Source: Desulfosarcina sp. OttesenSCG-928-A07 (GTDB lineage Bacteria; Desulfobacterota; Desulfobacteria; Desulfobacterales; Desulfosarcinaceae). From it: a stretch of 60,026 bases of DNA. The position numbers and the translations under genes were made by a program. The stretch's first letter is position 1. Each line of letters opens with the position of its first letter. Location: assembly GCA_030267325.1 (NCBI GenBank), contig JAJDJS010000012.1, forward strand, positions 1 through 60,026, given 5' to 3'. The notes beneath the pieces are model-generated. The model made no database searches, had not been told where the DNA came from, and was given only the letters and a program-made list of their open reading frames with translations. Positions 18,564 to 27,993 of this stretch are shown here, one piece after another.

Positions 18564-19649
18564 TTACCGCAGTTTGAGGGTACTCATGGAAATCAGGGCC
18601 AGGGCAACGGCAATGATCCAGAATCGCACAATCACCTTGGGCTCGGGCCAGCCTTTGAGTTCAAAATGGTGATGCAGGGGCGCCATGCGGAAAATCCGTT
18701 TTCCCTTGGTCATTTTAAAATAGCCCACCTGGAGAATCACAGAAATGGCCTCCATCACAAACAGCCCCCCCACCAGCACCAACAGAATTTCCTGCTTGGT
18801 CATCACCGCCACAGTCCCCAGGGATGCACCCATGGCAAGTGAGCCCACATCGCCCATGAACACCTGGGCCGGATAGGCATTGAACCATAAAAATCCCATT
18901 CCTGCACCAGCCAGGGCCCCACAACAGATGGCCACTTCACTGGCGCCCGCCACAGGTGTGATCTGGAGATATTCGGCCATTTTCGCATGGCCGGCCACAT
19001 AGGCAAAAACCATGTAGGTACCGGCGGCGATGATCATGGGCCCGATGGCCAGGCCATCCAGACCATCGGTGAGGTTCACGGCATTGGATGCGCCCACAAT
19101 CACCAGAACCGCAAACGGAATATATCCCCACCCCAAATCCGGATCCCAGGGCAGACGTTTGATAAACGGTACGCTCAGTTCAGTGGAAAAATGGGGCACC
19201 CGATACACCAATATGCCCACCACCAGGGCCAGAAGGATCTGGAAAAAGAGTTTTTGCCGGCTGGTCAGCCCCAAGCTCCGTTTTTTGACCTGTTTGAGAT
19301 AGTCATCCACAAAGCCAATGACCCCAAATCCCACCATGGCCAAAAGCAAAATCCACACAAACGGGTTTGCAAGATCGGTCCATAACAGAATCGACCCAGT
19401 GGCTGCGGCAATGATCAATACCCCGCCCATGGTGGGTGTTCCCGCTTTTTTAAGGTGGGTTTGCGGGCCGTCATCCCGGACGTATTGCCCCACCTGCATC
19501 ATGGAGAGCTTCCGAATCACCCAGGGGCCCAGCAGAAAACAGATTAAAAAAGCGGTAAGTCCTGCATAAATGGTCCGGAAGGTCACATACCGGAACACAT
19601 TGAAGCCGCTGAAGACCGTATGAAGCGGGTATAAAAGGTGGTAAATCAT
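18564..19649 (-). CDS. mraY: Phospho-MurNAc-pentapeptide transferase MraY
   Basis: Membrane enzyme forming lipid I from UDP-MurNAc-pentapeptide and undecaprenyl phosphate. About ten transmembrane helices; the aspartate motif FVDDYLK, the [15 protein letters not shown] segment and the MAPLHHHFE loop near the C terminus are diagnostic. Length 361 residues is standard. Gaps of 24 bases to murD and 71 to murF are among the few non-overlapping joints of the cluster. Confidence 0.97.
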   Translation of the reverse strand: MIYHLLYPLHTVFSGFNVFRYVTFRTIYAGLTAFLICFLLGPWVIRKLSMMQVGQYVRDDGPQTHLKKAGTPTMGGVLIIAAATGSILLWTDLANPFVWILLLAMVGFGVIGFVDDYLKQVKKRSLGLTSRQKLFFQILLALVVGILVYRVPHFSTELSVPFIKRLPWDPDLGWGYIPFAVLVIVGASNAVNLTDGLDGLAIGPMIIAAGTYMVFAYVAGHAKMAEYLQITPVAGASEVAICCGALAGAGMGFLWFNAYPAQVFMGDVGSLAMGASLGTVAVMTKQEILLVLVGGLFVMEAISVILQVGYFKMTKGKRIFRMAPLHHHFELKGWPEPKVIVRFWIIAVALALISMSTLKLR

Positions 19650-19720
19650 TGTCCAGGGTCACATGCTTTCTGCTTACCGGCTGAGCCACGGTGCCGGGTG
19701 TTTTGTCGCTGGTGTGGATT

Positions 19721-21151
19721 TCAGGATGCGTCGGCCCGTCTCCGGATGTCTTCCACCACATCTTCCATGGCCATGGTCCGTGACCCCTTCACAAGGATCA
19801 CACTTCGTTTTTCCATCTGTTGGTACAGCTCGGCCCCAATGGCGGATTTGTCCCCTTTAAAGATGTGCGATAGCGGCATGTTCCGGGAGACTGCGCCTTC
19901 GATGACCGCATCGGCAAACGCACCGGTCACAAAGAGCCGGTCAATGCCAAGGTCCGCCACCTGGGCTCCCAGCTGGCGATGAAAGTCTGGGGCCGCATCC
20001 CCCAATTCCAGCATGTCTCCCAGCACGGCAACAGTGGGATGACCATGGCGAAGCCGGAAACCGGCCAAGGTATCAATTGCCGCTGCCATGGACGCGGGAT
20101 TGGCATTGTAGGTGTCATCCAAAAGCCTTACCTCCTGGGGCAGGAAGTAAATTCCCATGCGACCGGGCTGGGGTTCGAACAGTTCCAGTCCCCGTTGAAT
20201 CTGTCCGGGCGAAAGCCCCAGGGCCACGCCTGCAGCTGCGGCGGCCAAGGCATTTTCCACCATGACCCGGGCAGGTGTGGCCAAGGTAACGGGAAGAGAC
20301 CCTGAAGGTGTTTTCAGGGTAAAGGATACGCCTGACTCGGTTGAGCGAATGGCGGTGGCGCGGATCTGGGCATTTTCATCGGTTCCGAACCAAATCACGG
20401 TTCCGCCGAATTTTTCACCCATGGCCCGGACGCTGGGGTCATCGGCATTCAAAACCGCTACCCCTTTGGGCGAAAGGACTTCCAAAAGCTCGCCCTTGGC
20501 TCGGGCGATAGCCTCCATGGAGCCCATCCGTTCCAGGTGGCAGGGTTTCACATTGGTGATGACGCCCACATCCGGCTCACAAATACGGCCCAGGTAAGCA
20601 ATTTCCCCACTGGCACGCATCCCCAGTTCCAGAACCGCTGCCTGGTGGACGGATCCCAGCCGGAACAGGGTCAGGGGAAGGCCGATATCTGTATTGAAAT
20701 TGCCCTGGGTCGCCAAGGTGACAAAAGCCTGATCCAGAACTTTTTCGGTGAGCATGCGGGTACTTGTTTTTCCGTTGGACCCGGTAATGGCAAGCACTGA
20801 AAGTGCTGCCCGCCGACGATTGAATCGGGCCATGGCCCCAAGGGCCTGAAGTGTGTCCTGAACACAGATACAGGCGATCTGACGACCGATGATCCGGTCG
20901 AGGGGAAGGGTGTTGATCTTCGCTTCCGAGACCACCAACCCGCGTATGCCCCGATCCACCACATCGGCAATAAACTGGTGCCCGTCATGGCGCTGTCCGG
21001 GAAGGGCAACAAATAGCTGATCCGGCGAAACGGTGCGGGAATCAATGGAAATGCCGGAAAACACAAGGCGCCGCGAACCGCAGAGCAGACGGCCGCCGGT
21101 TGCCGCCATCACCATGTCAGTGGACCACCGATAAGGGATTACAGGATGCAT
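19721..21151 (-). CDS. murF: UDP-MurNAc-tripeptide--D-Ala-D-Ala ligase
   Basis: Adds the D-Ala-D-Ala dipeptide to the UDP-MurNAc-tripeptide. The N-terminal Mur catalytic region, the P-loop TGSNGKTSTRMLTE and the C-terminal DDTYNANPASMAAAID motif are present; 476 residues. It overlaps murE by 13 bases. Confidence 0.96.
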   Translation of the reverse strand: MHPVIPYRWSTDMVMAATGGRLLCGSRRLVFSGISIDSRTVSPDQLFVALPGQRHDGHQFIADVVDRGIRGLVVSEAKINTLPLDRIIGRQIACICVQDTLQALGAMARFNRRRAALSVLAITGSNGKTSTRMLTEKVLDQAFVTLATQGNFNTDIGLPLTLFRLGSVHQAAVLELGMRASGEIAYLGRICEPDVGVITNVKPCHLERMGSMEAIARAKGELLEVLSPKGVAVLNADDPSVRAMGEKFGGTVIWFGTDENAQIRATAIRSTESGVSFTLKTPSGSLPVTLATPARVMVENALAAAAAGVALGLSPGQIQRGLELFEPQPGRMGIYFLPQEVRLLDDTYNANPASMAAAIDTLAGFRLRHGHPTVAVLGDMLELGDAAPDFHRQLGAQVADLGIDRLFVTGAFADAVIEGAVSRNMPLSHIFKGDKSAIGAELYQQMEKRSVILVKGSRTMAMEDVVEDIRRRADAS

Positions 21152-22689
21152 GTGTCACATTCCGCCAGGCGAGCCAGAATTTCACGGGCCACGTCCCGAT
21201 CATCAAAATGAAGGCTTTGATTTCCTATAATCTGATAGGTTTCATGCCCTTTCCCCGCAATGAGCACCGTATCACCTGCCTCAGCCGCGCTTAACGCAGC
21301 AAAAATGGCTGCATGTCGGTTCGGTTCAATCCCATAGGCAGGCCCAGTCCATTTTTCGTCCGTGGCCGCCGGGTCCCATCGGCGATGGCAAACCCGCTGC
21401 ACGCCGGTTTCAATGGCGGAAATAATGGCCATGGGGTCTTCGAACCGGGGATTATCCGAGGTAATGATGACCAGATCGCTTCCGTTGGCGGCAATTTCTC
21501 CCATTTCCGGTCGTTTTTTGGCATCGCGGTTGCCGCCGCAGCCAAATACGGTGATCAGCCGTCCCTGGTTCATCTGCCGAAGGGCCTGGATGACTTTGGC
21601 AAGTGCATCGGGCTTGTGGGCATAATCCACAAAAACAAACCGGCCGCCGGTGTCTGAAATGCGTTCCAGTCGGCCGGGCACACACGGTGTGGAATCGATT
21701 CCCACGGCCAGGGTTTCCCGTGGTATGGAAAGTAAAAGGCCCGCACCAATGGCGCAGAGGATGTTTTCCAGGTTGAAGTCTCCCACGAGTTTTGTCTCCA
21801 CTTCTACCGTTCCCAGAGGCGTTGAAATTTGTCCCCGGATGCCGTCAAGATCACAGGTGATGGTGACAGGCCTTATATCCCCATTTCCTTTTGCCGATAC
21901 CCGCCATGCCGCGTTTCCCAGGCGCCCGGCCAGTTCTTTTCCGTGGATATCATCTGTATTGACCACAGCCCTTTGTCCATGGCGGGCGTCTGTGGGTTTG
22001 AGATGGCGGAAGAACAGTTTTTGTTTGACGTTCCAATAATGTTCCGTATTTTTGTGGTAATCCAGATGGTCATGGGTCAGATTGGTAAAAATACCCAGGT
22101 CAAAGGCGCACCCCTTCACACGGAAAAGATCCAGGGCATGGGAGGATACCTCCATCACCACATGGGAGATGCCGCTGTCTGCCATCTGACGTAAAATGGC
22201 CTGAAGATCGGCGGACTCGGGGGTTGTGACCGGGTTGGGGAATGCTTTTCCCCCATATCGATAATTGATGGTGCCGATGACGCCGACGGGAATACCGGCG
22301 CTTTTTAGAATGCTTTCCAGAAGAAACGTGATGGTTGTTTTCCCGCTGGTACCGGTGACGCCCACAAGCACCAGCTCGTCCGCGGGGTTGCCGTAAAACC
22401 GGCAGGCCAAAAACGCCAGCGCGGATCGTGAGTCCGGTACCTGGACCACTGCCACATGATCCGGCACCTGAACCGGTTTTTGGCAGACAACGGCCACCGC
22501 CCCTCTTTCCACGGCATCGGATACAAATCGGTGGCCATCCGCGGAAAATCCCTCAATGGCCACAAAGGCTGCGCCCGGTACAACTCTCTGGGAATTGTGG
22601 CAAAGGGCGGTAATCTCTGTATCCCCTCCTTTTCCCAGATGAGGGGAACGGTCAGCGGTTAGGCCATCAATGAGTGCGGACCATTTCAT
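21139..22689 (-). CDS. murE: UDP-MurNAc-Ala-Glu--meso-DAP ligase
   Basis: The 516-residue Mur ligase has the P-loop TGTSGKTTITFLLES and the motif TSDNPRFEDP. DNPR at this position is the recognised selectivity motif for meso-diaminopimelate, so a Gram-negative A1-gamma peptidoglycan is expected. It shares an ATGA overlap with ftsI upstream and overlaps murF downstream. Confidence 0.96.
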   Translation of the reverse strand: MKWSALIDGLTADRSPHLGKGGDTEITALCHNSQRVVPGAAFVAIEGFSADGHRFVSDAVERGAVAVVCQKPVQVPDHVAVVQVPDSRSALAFLACRFYGNPADELVLVGVTGTSGKTTITFLLESILKSAGIPVGVIGTINYRYGGKAFPNPVTTPESADLQAILRQMADSGISHVVMEVSSHALDLFRVKGCAFDLGIFTNLTHDHLDYHKNTEHYWNVKQKLFFRHLKPTDARHGQRAVVNTDDIHGKELAGRLGNAAWRVSAKGNGDIRPVTITCDLDGIRGQISTPLGTVEVETKLVGDFNLENILCAIGAGLLLSIPRETLAVGIDSTPCVPGRLERISDTGGRFVFVDYAHKPDALAKVIQALRQMNQGRLITVFGCGGNRDAKKRPEMGEIAANGSDLVIITSDNPRFEDPMAIISAIETGVQRVCHRRWDPAATDEKWTGPAYGIEPNRHAAIFAALSAAEAGDTVLIAGKGHETYQIIGNQSLHFDDRDVAREILARLAECDTCIL

Positions 22690-24422
22690 CTCTCAATTCC
22701 CCCGTCATGGGATACCCGCAGCAAATTGGTATCGTACCCGGGCGGAATATTGAGGTAAGACAGAGTCTCAACGGCAATCTGCTTGAAGGCCGGCGCTGCC
22801 ACGGCGCCGCCGTAATGCATCCGCACAGGTTCGTCCACAATCACCAGAATCGCTATTTCAGGCCGCTCAGCAGGTGCAAATCCCACAAAAGAGGCGATAT
22901 GGGTATCCCTTGAATAGGCTCCGGTGCTGTCCAGTTTTCTGGCTGTTCCGGTCTTGCCGCAAACCCGGTATCCCTTGAGGGCCGCATTGGCCCCGGTGCC
23001 GCCTTTGGCAATGACGGTTTCCAGAATTTCACGCATCAGGGCTGCTGTATGGGGAGAAATCACCTGCCGGACCGGTTCCGGAGCCCCGGTTCGCAGCACT
23101 TCACCATTTGGCGCGACCACCGCCCGGACCAGTTGGGGTTTCATCAGCATGCCGTTATTGGCAATGGCAGACGCAGCGGTAATGAGCTGAATGGCGGTAA
23201 CGGAAATCCCGTGGCCAAATGAAATGGCGCTCATATCCATGGTTGTCCAGGATCGATAGGGGCTCAGACTGCCGTGGGCCTCACCCGGACACGTTACATT
23301 TGTTCGCTCACCGAATCCGAAACCGGAAAGATAGGCGTACAATTTTTTCGCGCCCAATTGCTGGGCCATTTTAACCGTACCGATATTGCTCGAATATTTG
23401 ACAATCTCCTGCACCGAAAGCCAGCCGTGGGGTTTGGTGTCACTGATCGTATGGTTTCCGATCCGATACTTTCCGTTTTCACAGAAAAAAGTCGTTTCAG
23501 CTGAACAGGAGTCGCTGTCCAAGGCTGCGGCGGTACTGAAAATTTTCAGGGTGGAACCAGGTTCAAACAAATCGGTGACCGCCCGGTTTCGCCATACAGA
23601 CCGGTCAGCTTCCCGGTACTGGTTGGGATTGAAAACCGGCTCATGGGCCATGGCCAGAATTTCACCTGTGGTCGGCACCATGACAATGGCAATTCCGGAT
23701 TTGGCGCGGTATTCCGCCACACTGGATTTGAGCGCCTTTTGGGCAATGTACTGAATAGTGGTATCAATGGTGAGAATGACATCATTTCCCCGAATCAGGG
23801 GGTCTTCGGATCTTTCACCTTCAAACCGGCGGCCCAGCGCATCCCGCATAAAGGTAATCGACTGCTTTCGTCCGGCCAGCTCTGCATTGAAAAAAAACTC
23901 CAGTCCTTCCAGCCCGTGTCCGTCATCACCGGAAAAGCCCACTAACTGTGCGGCAAGGGTTTTGTTCGGGTATAAACGCCCATGTTCTCCAATAAAATCA
24001 ATTCCTTCAACCTCTAATGAGCGAACCGCTTCCACATGACGGGGGGTGACTTTTCGGCTCAGCCATACAAATTTGCGGTTTGAATTCAGATCCGCCTGAA
24101 TCGCTTTTTCAGGTTTTTCCAGGGCAACAGCAAGTTTTGGAATAATTTTCTCCGGCTCTGCGATCCGGCGTGGATAGGCGGCAACGGACAGGCCGTCAAT
24201 GCTCACCGCCAGGGGATTTCCGTTTCGGTCCCTGAGGCTGCCCCGTTTTCCCTGAATGACTTGGGCCCGCTCATACTCCCGGGAAGCCCGCTCGGAAAGC
24301 CACGGCCCCTTGACCACATGAACCCGGATCGCTTGGGTCATAATGACAATGAGCATCAGAATGAACAGGACGCCGACAATACTGGCCCGTCGATGAAGTC
24401 GAATATCGGAATAAGCGCTCAT
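22686..24422 (-). CDS. ftsI: Septal peptidoglycan transpeptidase FtsI (PBP3)
   Basis: The 578-residue class B penicillin-binding protein has one N-terminal transmembrane helix (about 13-35), a non-penicillin-binding domain (GKRGSLRDRNG), and a transpeptidase domain with SxxK (Ser290-Lys293), SSN (344-346) and KTG (490-492) motifs. It crosslinks septal peptidoglycan with FtsW. Overlaps of four bases exist on both sides, with ftsL and murE. No C-terminal PASTA domain is seen; the PASTA-bearing SpoVD type is therefore excluded. Confidence 0.96.
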   Translation of the reverse strand: MSAYSDIRLHRRASIVGVLFILMLIVIMTQAIRVHVVKGPWLSERASREYERAQVIQGKRGSLRDRNGNPLAVSIDGLSVAAYPRRIAEPEKIIPKLAVALEKPEKAIQADLNSNRKFVWLSRKVTPRHVEAVRSLEVEGIDFIGEHGRLYPNKTLAAQLVGFSGDDGHGLEGLEFFFNAELAGRKQSITFMRDALGRRFEGERSEDPLIRGNDVILTIDTTIQYIAQKALKSSVAEYRAKSGIAIVMVPTTGEILAMAHEPVFNPNQYREADRSVWRNRAVTDLFEPGSTLKIFSTAAALDSDSCSAETTFFCENGKYRIGNHTISDTKPHGWLSVQEIVKYSSNIGTVKMAQQLGAKKLYAYLSGFGFGERTNVTCPGEAHGSLSPYRSWTTMDMSAISFGHGISVTAIQLITAASAIANNGMLMKPQLVRAVVAPNGEVLRTGAPEPVRQVISPHTAALMREILETVIAKGGTGANAALKGYRVCGKTGTARKLDSTGAYSRDTHIASFVGFAPAERPEIAILVIVDEPVRMHYGGAVAAPAFKQIAVETLSYLNIPPGYDTNLLRVSHDGGIER

Positions 24423-24784
24423 GGCAGAATAAGTGTCTGGTCCGCATCCGGCAGGGTCAGATCAAGCCGGGTTCGGGCAATCGTTTCAATGCGTTCCGGT
24501 GATTTCAACAATGCATGCTCTACTTTCAAAAGGTTTCGCGTTTTTACCAGGTGCTGATATCGTTTGGTTTCTCTGTCGATGATAAAGCCTGTGTTGACGC
24601 ATTGTACCCGGCACCAGACATATCCCAGGGCTTCCAGGAAGAAGAAAAGCATCAACACCATCCAGAGGCTCACATAACGCCCTTTTTCCGGTTGGAGTTT
24701 CCGATTGGGACGGCTTCCCACCGGATCCGGGGGAATCTGGACCGATGCCAGTTTGTTTTTTGGTTTTTTTTGTCCGATTTTCAT
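24419..24784 (-). CDS. ftsL: Cell-division protein FtsL
   Basis: The 121-residue bitopic protein has a basic, proline-containing N terminus, one transmembrane helix (about residues 43-62) and a heptad-rich segment (TKRYQHLVKTRNLLKVEHALL) ending in a TARTRLDLTLP motif typical of FtsL/DivIC. The ATG at 24784 overlaps the rsmH stop (ATGA), which decides the start over a much longer frame that merely shadows rsmH. It recruits FtsB/FtsQ and FtsWI. Assignment rests on position and topology because the family is poorly conserved. Confidence 0.88.
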   Translation of the reverse strand: MKIGQKKPKNKLASVQIPPDPVGSRPNRKLQPEKGRYVSLWMVLMLFFFLEALGYVWCRVQCVNTGFIIDRETKRYQHLVKTRNLLKVEHALLKSPERIETIARTRLDLTLPDADQTLILP

Positions 24785-25722
24785 CACAATCGCTCCACTG
24801 CCCTGAGGCGCGTACTGCGGGCCATGGGATTTTGCCCAACTTCCTCCGGAGAAGGCCGCATGACCTTTTTTGTGAGAACCCGCGCTTGCGGCCGACGATT
24901 GCACACACAACGGGGAAATGACGGGGGACAGGTGCAAGGGTTTTCCATCTCCCGGAACCGCTGCTTGACCATCCGGTCTTCCAGGGAATGAAAGGACAGC
25001 ACACACAGGCGTCCCCCAGGCCTAAGAAGCTCCGCCGCTGTTTCCAGAAAAACCTCCAGGGCGGAAAGCTCCTTGTTTACAAAAATTCTCAAAGCCATAA
25101 AAACTTTTGTGGCTGGATGAATTTTTCGGGAACGTGAGCCGCTTTCCGGAACCGCTTCGCGTACCACCTGGGCCAACTGACCACTGGTTGTTACCGGTGT
25201 GTGCCTGCGGCGCGCAACCAGATGCCGGGCAATTCGCCCGGCCCATCTTTCTTCTCCGTAGTCGCGAAACAGTCGGGTCAATTCTGCCTCACTCAACGTG
25301 GCGACCAGATCCGCGGCAGTTGTCGGTAAACGGACATCCATGCGCATATCCAGGGGCTCATCCCGGTTAAAACTGAATCCTCGGCCACTTTTGTCAATCT
25401 GATGCCAGGAAAGTCCGATATCAATGAGAATGCCGTCTACAGCGGCAATGTTCAATCCAGCGAGGTAAATCGGTAACTGCTTGAAATTTCCGCGAATCAG
25501 ATGAACGGTGACATCTGATGACCGGAGAAACGTTTGGGCACGGTCAATGGCGTCCAGGTCCTGATCAATGCCCACCAGAACGCCGCCGGGTGCGATGGCG
25601 TCTCGAATCAGGCGGGCATGTCCGCATCCGCCCAGGGTGCCGTCCACAATAATACTGCCGGGACGGCAGGCCAGCATGGCCATGACTTCGTTTGGCATGG
25701 CCGGAATATGGTAGTCTGACAC
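24784..25722 (-). CDS. rsmH: 16S rRNA (cytosine1402-N4)-methyltransferase
   Basis: The 312-residue SAM-dependent methyltransferase, formerly MraW, modifies C1402 in the 30S decoding centre. Motifs include VDGTLGGCGHARLI and GIDQDLDAI for SAM binding, and the late FHSLEDRMVKQRF signature. GTG start just after the mraZ stop; the stop overlaps the ftsL start. Confidence 0.97.
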   Translation of the reverse strand: MSDYHIPAMPNEVMAMLACRPGSIIVDGTLGGCGHARLIRDAIAPGGVLVGIDQDLDAIDRAQTFLRSSDVTVHLIRGNFKQLPIYLAGLNIAAVDGILIDIGLSWHQIDKSGRGFSFNRDEPLDMRMDVRLPTTAADLVATLSEAELTRLFRDYGEERWAGRIARHLVARRRHTPVTTSGQLAQVVREAVPESGSRSRKIHPATKVFMALRIFVNKELSALEVFLETAAELLRPGGRLCVLSFHSLEDRMVKQRFREMENPCTCPPSFPRCVCNRRPQARVLTKKVMRPSPEEVGQNPMARSTRLRAVERL

Positions 25723-25725
25723 AGC

Positions 25726-26181
25726 CTACAAATCCAACTCGGCAATTTCCTGACGGAACGCTTCATCCTCCAGGTCCTTGGCCAGCAGTTGAATTTCATT
25801 TTCCCGGCTCTCTTTGGACCAGATTTCAAATCTTTTCAAGAGGCCCAAAAGGACAATTTCTTTTTCCAGTTTTGCATATTCTTTCAGCGTCTGTGGAATC
25901 AGAATACGGCCCTGGGCGTCAAATTTACACTCTGCGCTTTCACCAACGAAAATCCGTTCAAACCGGCGCATGGCAGCACTTTTATTGGGGCGTTCGGAGA
26001 ATTGGAGTGAAATTTTGTTCCATTGTTCGGTGGTATAGGCATACAGACAGCCGTCCATTCGGGTAATCGTAATATGATCGTCGCCATTGGCATCGATCAC
26101 ATCCCGAAACCGGGAAGGGATGATAATCCGTCCTTTTGTGTCAATAGTATGGGAGGAACTCCCCCGAAACAGATTCCCCAC
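25726..26181 (-). CDS. mraZ: Transcriptional regulator MraZ
   Basis: The 151-residue protein has two AbrB/SpoVT-like MraZ domains, each with the DxxxR motif (DTKGRIIIP and DAQGRILIP). MraZ forms a ring and controls its own dcw operon. The GTG at 26181 (VGNLFRGSSSHTID) is chosen because AAAGGTGG lies six bases upstream and homologues begin here; a longer ATG frame from 26259 adds a poorly conserved leader. The start and ribosome site are embedded in one of two MraZ-box arrays, pointing to autoregulation. Confidence 0.95.
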   Translation of the reverse strand: MGNLFRGSSSHTIDTKGRIIIPSRFRDVIDANGDDHITITRMDGCLYAYTTEQWNKISLQFSERPNKSAAMRRFERIFVGESAECKFDAQGRILIPQTLKEYAKLEKEIVLLGLLKRFEIWSKESRENEIQLLAKDLEDEAFRQEIAELDL

Positions 26182-26202
26182 TTTTATCCACCTTTCACCA
26201 CG
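26178..26202 (-). promoter_or_regulatory. MraZ-box array at the mraZ start codon
   Basis: Three GTGG units on the minus strand at 26178-26181, 26188-26191 and 26198-26201, exactly 10 bases apart, overlap the ribosome site and GTG start. MraZ is known to bind direct TGGG-type repeats with about one helical turn periodicity; assignment here is by spacing and location. Part of the match is unavoidable because GTGG includes the Shine-Dalgarno. Confidence 0.5.
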
Positions 26203-26208
26203 TTTTTT

Positions 26209-26238
26209 AATAAAAATATAAAAGTGGGTGTATGTCAA
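26209..26238 (-). promoter_or_regulatory. Candidate sigma70 promoter of mraZ
   Basis: A perfect TTGACA on the minus strand (26233-26238) is followed 18 bases later by a weak -10, TTTATT (26209-26214). A single GTGG in the opposite orientation (26224-26227) lies in the spacer. Confidence 0.35.
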
Positions 26239-26484
26239 GCAGAATGTTGCTTTTAACATATTACTATTTATAATAATTATTGTTAGTTATGGTAATTATT
26301 GGAAAAGTGGGGAAAAGTGGGGAAAAATCTATTTCTTTCCCTGCTTTTTGAAAACAAGGGACTGTTTTTTATGAAAATCTCTTTTATCGGGTTTTTCTGT
26401 TGCCTGTTCTGAGGAAGTTTAATATGTCGATATCAATCCATAATTCTTTTACTCTCGGATACTCCGGACAAGGGAACGCACCAC
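26239..26484. other. AT-rich divergent intergenic region between mraZ and the MBL-fold gene
   Basis: Apart from the MraZ-box array at 26299-26327 the region is very AT-rich (26255-26300) and carries no open frame or structured RNA that could be supported. It must contain control signals for the divergent hydrolase gene, but no clear plus-strand promoter was picked. Confidence 0.5.
26299..26327 (+). promoter_or_regulatory. Upstream MraZ-box array
   Basis: Two exact tandem copies of the decamer GGAAAAGTGG (26301-26310, 26311-26320) are followed by GGAAAA. This gives TGGGG units spaced by five bases, the arrangement described for MraZ operators. They read on the plus strand, opposite to the array at the mraZ start, and lie about 60 bases upstream of the candidate promoter. 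Confidence 0.55.
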
Positions 26485-27183
26485 TTGAAAATTTGTCAGT
26501 TTTTTTACAATTCAGACAATCTGGCCTACCTCATGTACTACGGCAACATGGCCATGGCTGTTGACGGTGGAGCGGTGGACGCTATTCTCGCCTACATCCG
26601 CCGGAACGATCTGACCCTGGCCTTTGTCACCAACACCCATGACCACGGGGACCATGTGATCGGCACACCCGAACTGGTTAAAGCGTCCGGCGCAGCATAC
26701 CTGGATCATCACCTGTTTTCGGACGGCGAGACGATTGATCTTAACGGTAAGCCTGTCACGGTGCGCCGAACACCGGGCCATACCCTGGACTCGGTTGTTT
26801 TTTGCGCAGAAGATTTCATGGTCACCGGTGACACGCTGTTCAACGGCACCATTGGAAATTGTTTCTCCGGTGATGTGCGGACATTTTACCACTCGATTTG
26901 CCTGCTCATGGCATATCCGCCCAACACCCGGATTTATGCGGGGCATGACTATGTGGCCGAATCACTGGCCTTTGCACGTCATTTAACGCCGAACAACCCG
27001 GCCATTGACGCCTATGCCGCCCGATATGACAAAACCCATGTATGTTCCACACTGTCCGATGAAATGGCCGTGAATCCCTATCTGCGATTCAACGATCCTG
27101 AAATGATCGCCCTGTTGAAATTGAACGGGCTTCCCACAGCAACTGAATACCAGCGATGGGAAGGAGTGATGTCTCTGGCATGA
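26485..27183 (+). CDS. Metallo-beta-lactamase-fold hydrolase (glyoxalase II-like)
   Basis: The 232-residue protein has the metal motif THDHGDH, a later RTPGHT and TGDTLF, and GHDY near residue 150. These are the histidine and aspartate ligands of the binuclear metallo-beta-lactamase fold, in the order seen in hydroxyacylglutathione hydrolases. The C-terminal part (YLRFNDPEM) also resembles glyoxalase II. The TTG start is preceded by AAGGGA. The substrate cannot be fixed by sequence; a thioester hydrolase role is likely. It is divergent from the dcw cluster and upstream of an HD phosphohydrolase. Confidence 0.85.
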   Translation: MKICQFFYNSDNLAYLMYYGNMAMAVDGGAVDAILAYIRRNDLTLAFVTNTHDHGDHVIGTPELVKASGAAYLDHHLFSDGETIDLNGKPVTVRRTPGHTLDSVVFCAEDFMVTGDTLFNGTIGNCFSGDVRTFYHSICLLMAYPPNTRIYAGHDYVAESLAFARHLTPNNPAIDAYAARYDKTHVCSTLSDEMAVNPYLRFNDPEMIALLKLNGLPTATEYQRWEGVMSLA

Positions 27184-27289
27184 GGTGGACGCCCTGGTAT
27201 ATTTTACGCCTTCCCGGACCCGGCATCTGCACCCTGCGCCGGAGAAGACTCCGGGAAAACAGACTTCCCGAGCTTGTGGTCACAGTTTT

Positions 27290-27988
27290 ATGACGAATTT
27301 CGCTTCTTTCTGTTTTTCTGACGCGGAATTAAGGCCGCATGTGCCATCGGATACGCTGGATCGCGTCCAAAAAGCGGCCCAATCTGACTTTTCCCGGGCC
27401 AAAGGAAGTCATGACTGGGACCATACCCTGCGTGTGCTTCGCCTTGCCGTCCATATCGCCCGCCAAGAAGGGGCGGATGAAGGGATTGTCCGGGCAGCGG
27501 CCTATCTTCATGATATTGGCCGGGCCCACCCGGATGACGCTGGCGGTAAATGCTGCCATGCAAAACAGGGTGTGATACGGGCACAGAGCATATTGTTTGG
27601 GGAATCCATTTCCCCGGAAACACGGGAAAACATTCTCCACTGCATTGCCGCCCACCGGTTCCGGCAGGGAGAGCCTCCCCGGACGCTGGAGGCCAAAGTG
27701 CTGTTTGATGCGGATAAACTGGATGCCATCGGCGCCATTGGCGTGGCCCGGGCCTTTCTTTTTGCCGGCGAGATCGGCGCGCGCCTGCACAGTCCGGAAG
27801 TTGCCCATATTGCCCGGATGCCGGCATATTCCATCCATGACACCGGTTATCGCGAATACGTGGTGAAGCTGTCCGTTATCCATGAACAGATGCTCACCGC
27901 CACAGGCCGGCACCTGGCCCAAGCCCGCCATCGGTTCATGGTGGATTTTTTTGATCGGTTTCTGGAAGAGTACGAAGGCGAAAGGTAA
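27290..27988 (+). CDS. HD-domain phosphohydrolase
   Basis: The 232-residue protein carries the HD superfamily metal motif: SHDWDHTLRVLRLA (first histidine), AAYLHDIGR (HD pair) and FDADKLDAIG (last aspartate). It resembles the YedJ/YpgQ group of small HD phosphohydrolases, some of which act on nucleotides. The ATG at 27290 is taken because the domain begins soon after, although no strong ribosome site precedes it; a GTG at 27185 would add 35 unconvincing residues. It sits just upstream of purH genes, compatible with a nucleotide-related role. Confidence 0.8.
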   Translation: MTNFASFCFSDAELRPHVPSDTLDRVQKAAQSDFSRAKGSHDWDHTLRVLRLAVHIARQEGADEGIVRAAAYLHDIGRAHPDDAGGKCCHAKQGVIRAQSILFGESISPETRENILHCIAAHRFRQGEPPRTLEAKVLFDADKLDAIGAIGVARAFLFAGEIGARLHSPEVAHIARMPAYSIHDTGYREYVVKLSVIHEQMLTATGRHLAQARHRFMVDFFDRFLEEYEGER

Positions 27989-27993
27989 GTTTG

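Noticed and set aside
24785..25006. Long upstream extension of ftsL
   Set aside because: It lies entirely within rsmH in another frame; the ATGA overlap start at 24784 is standard.
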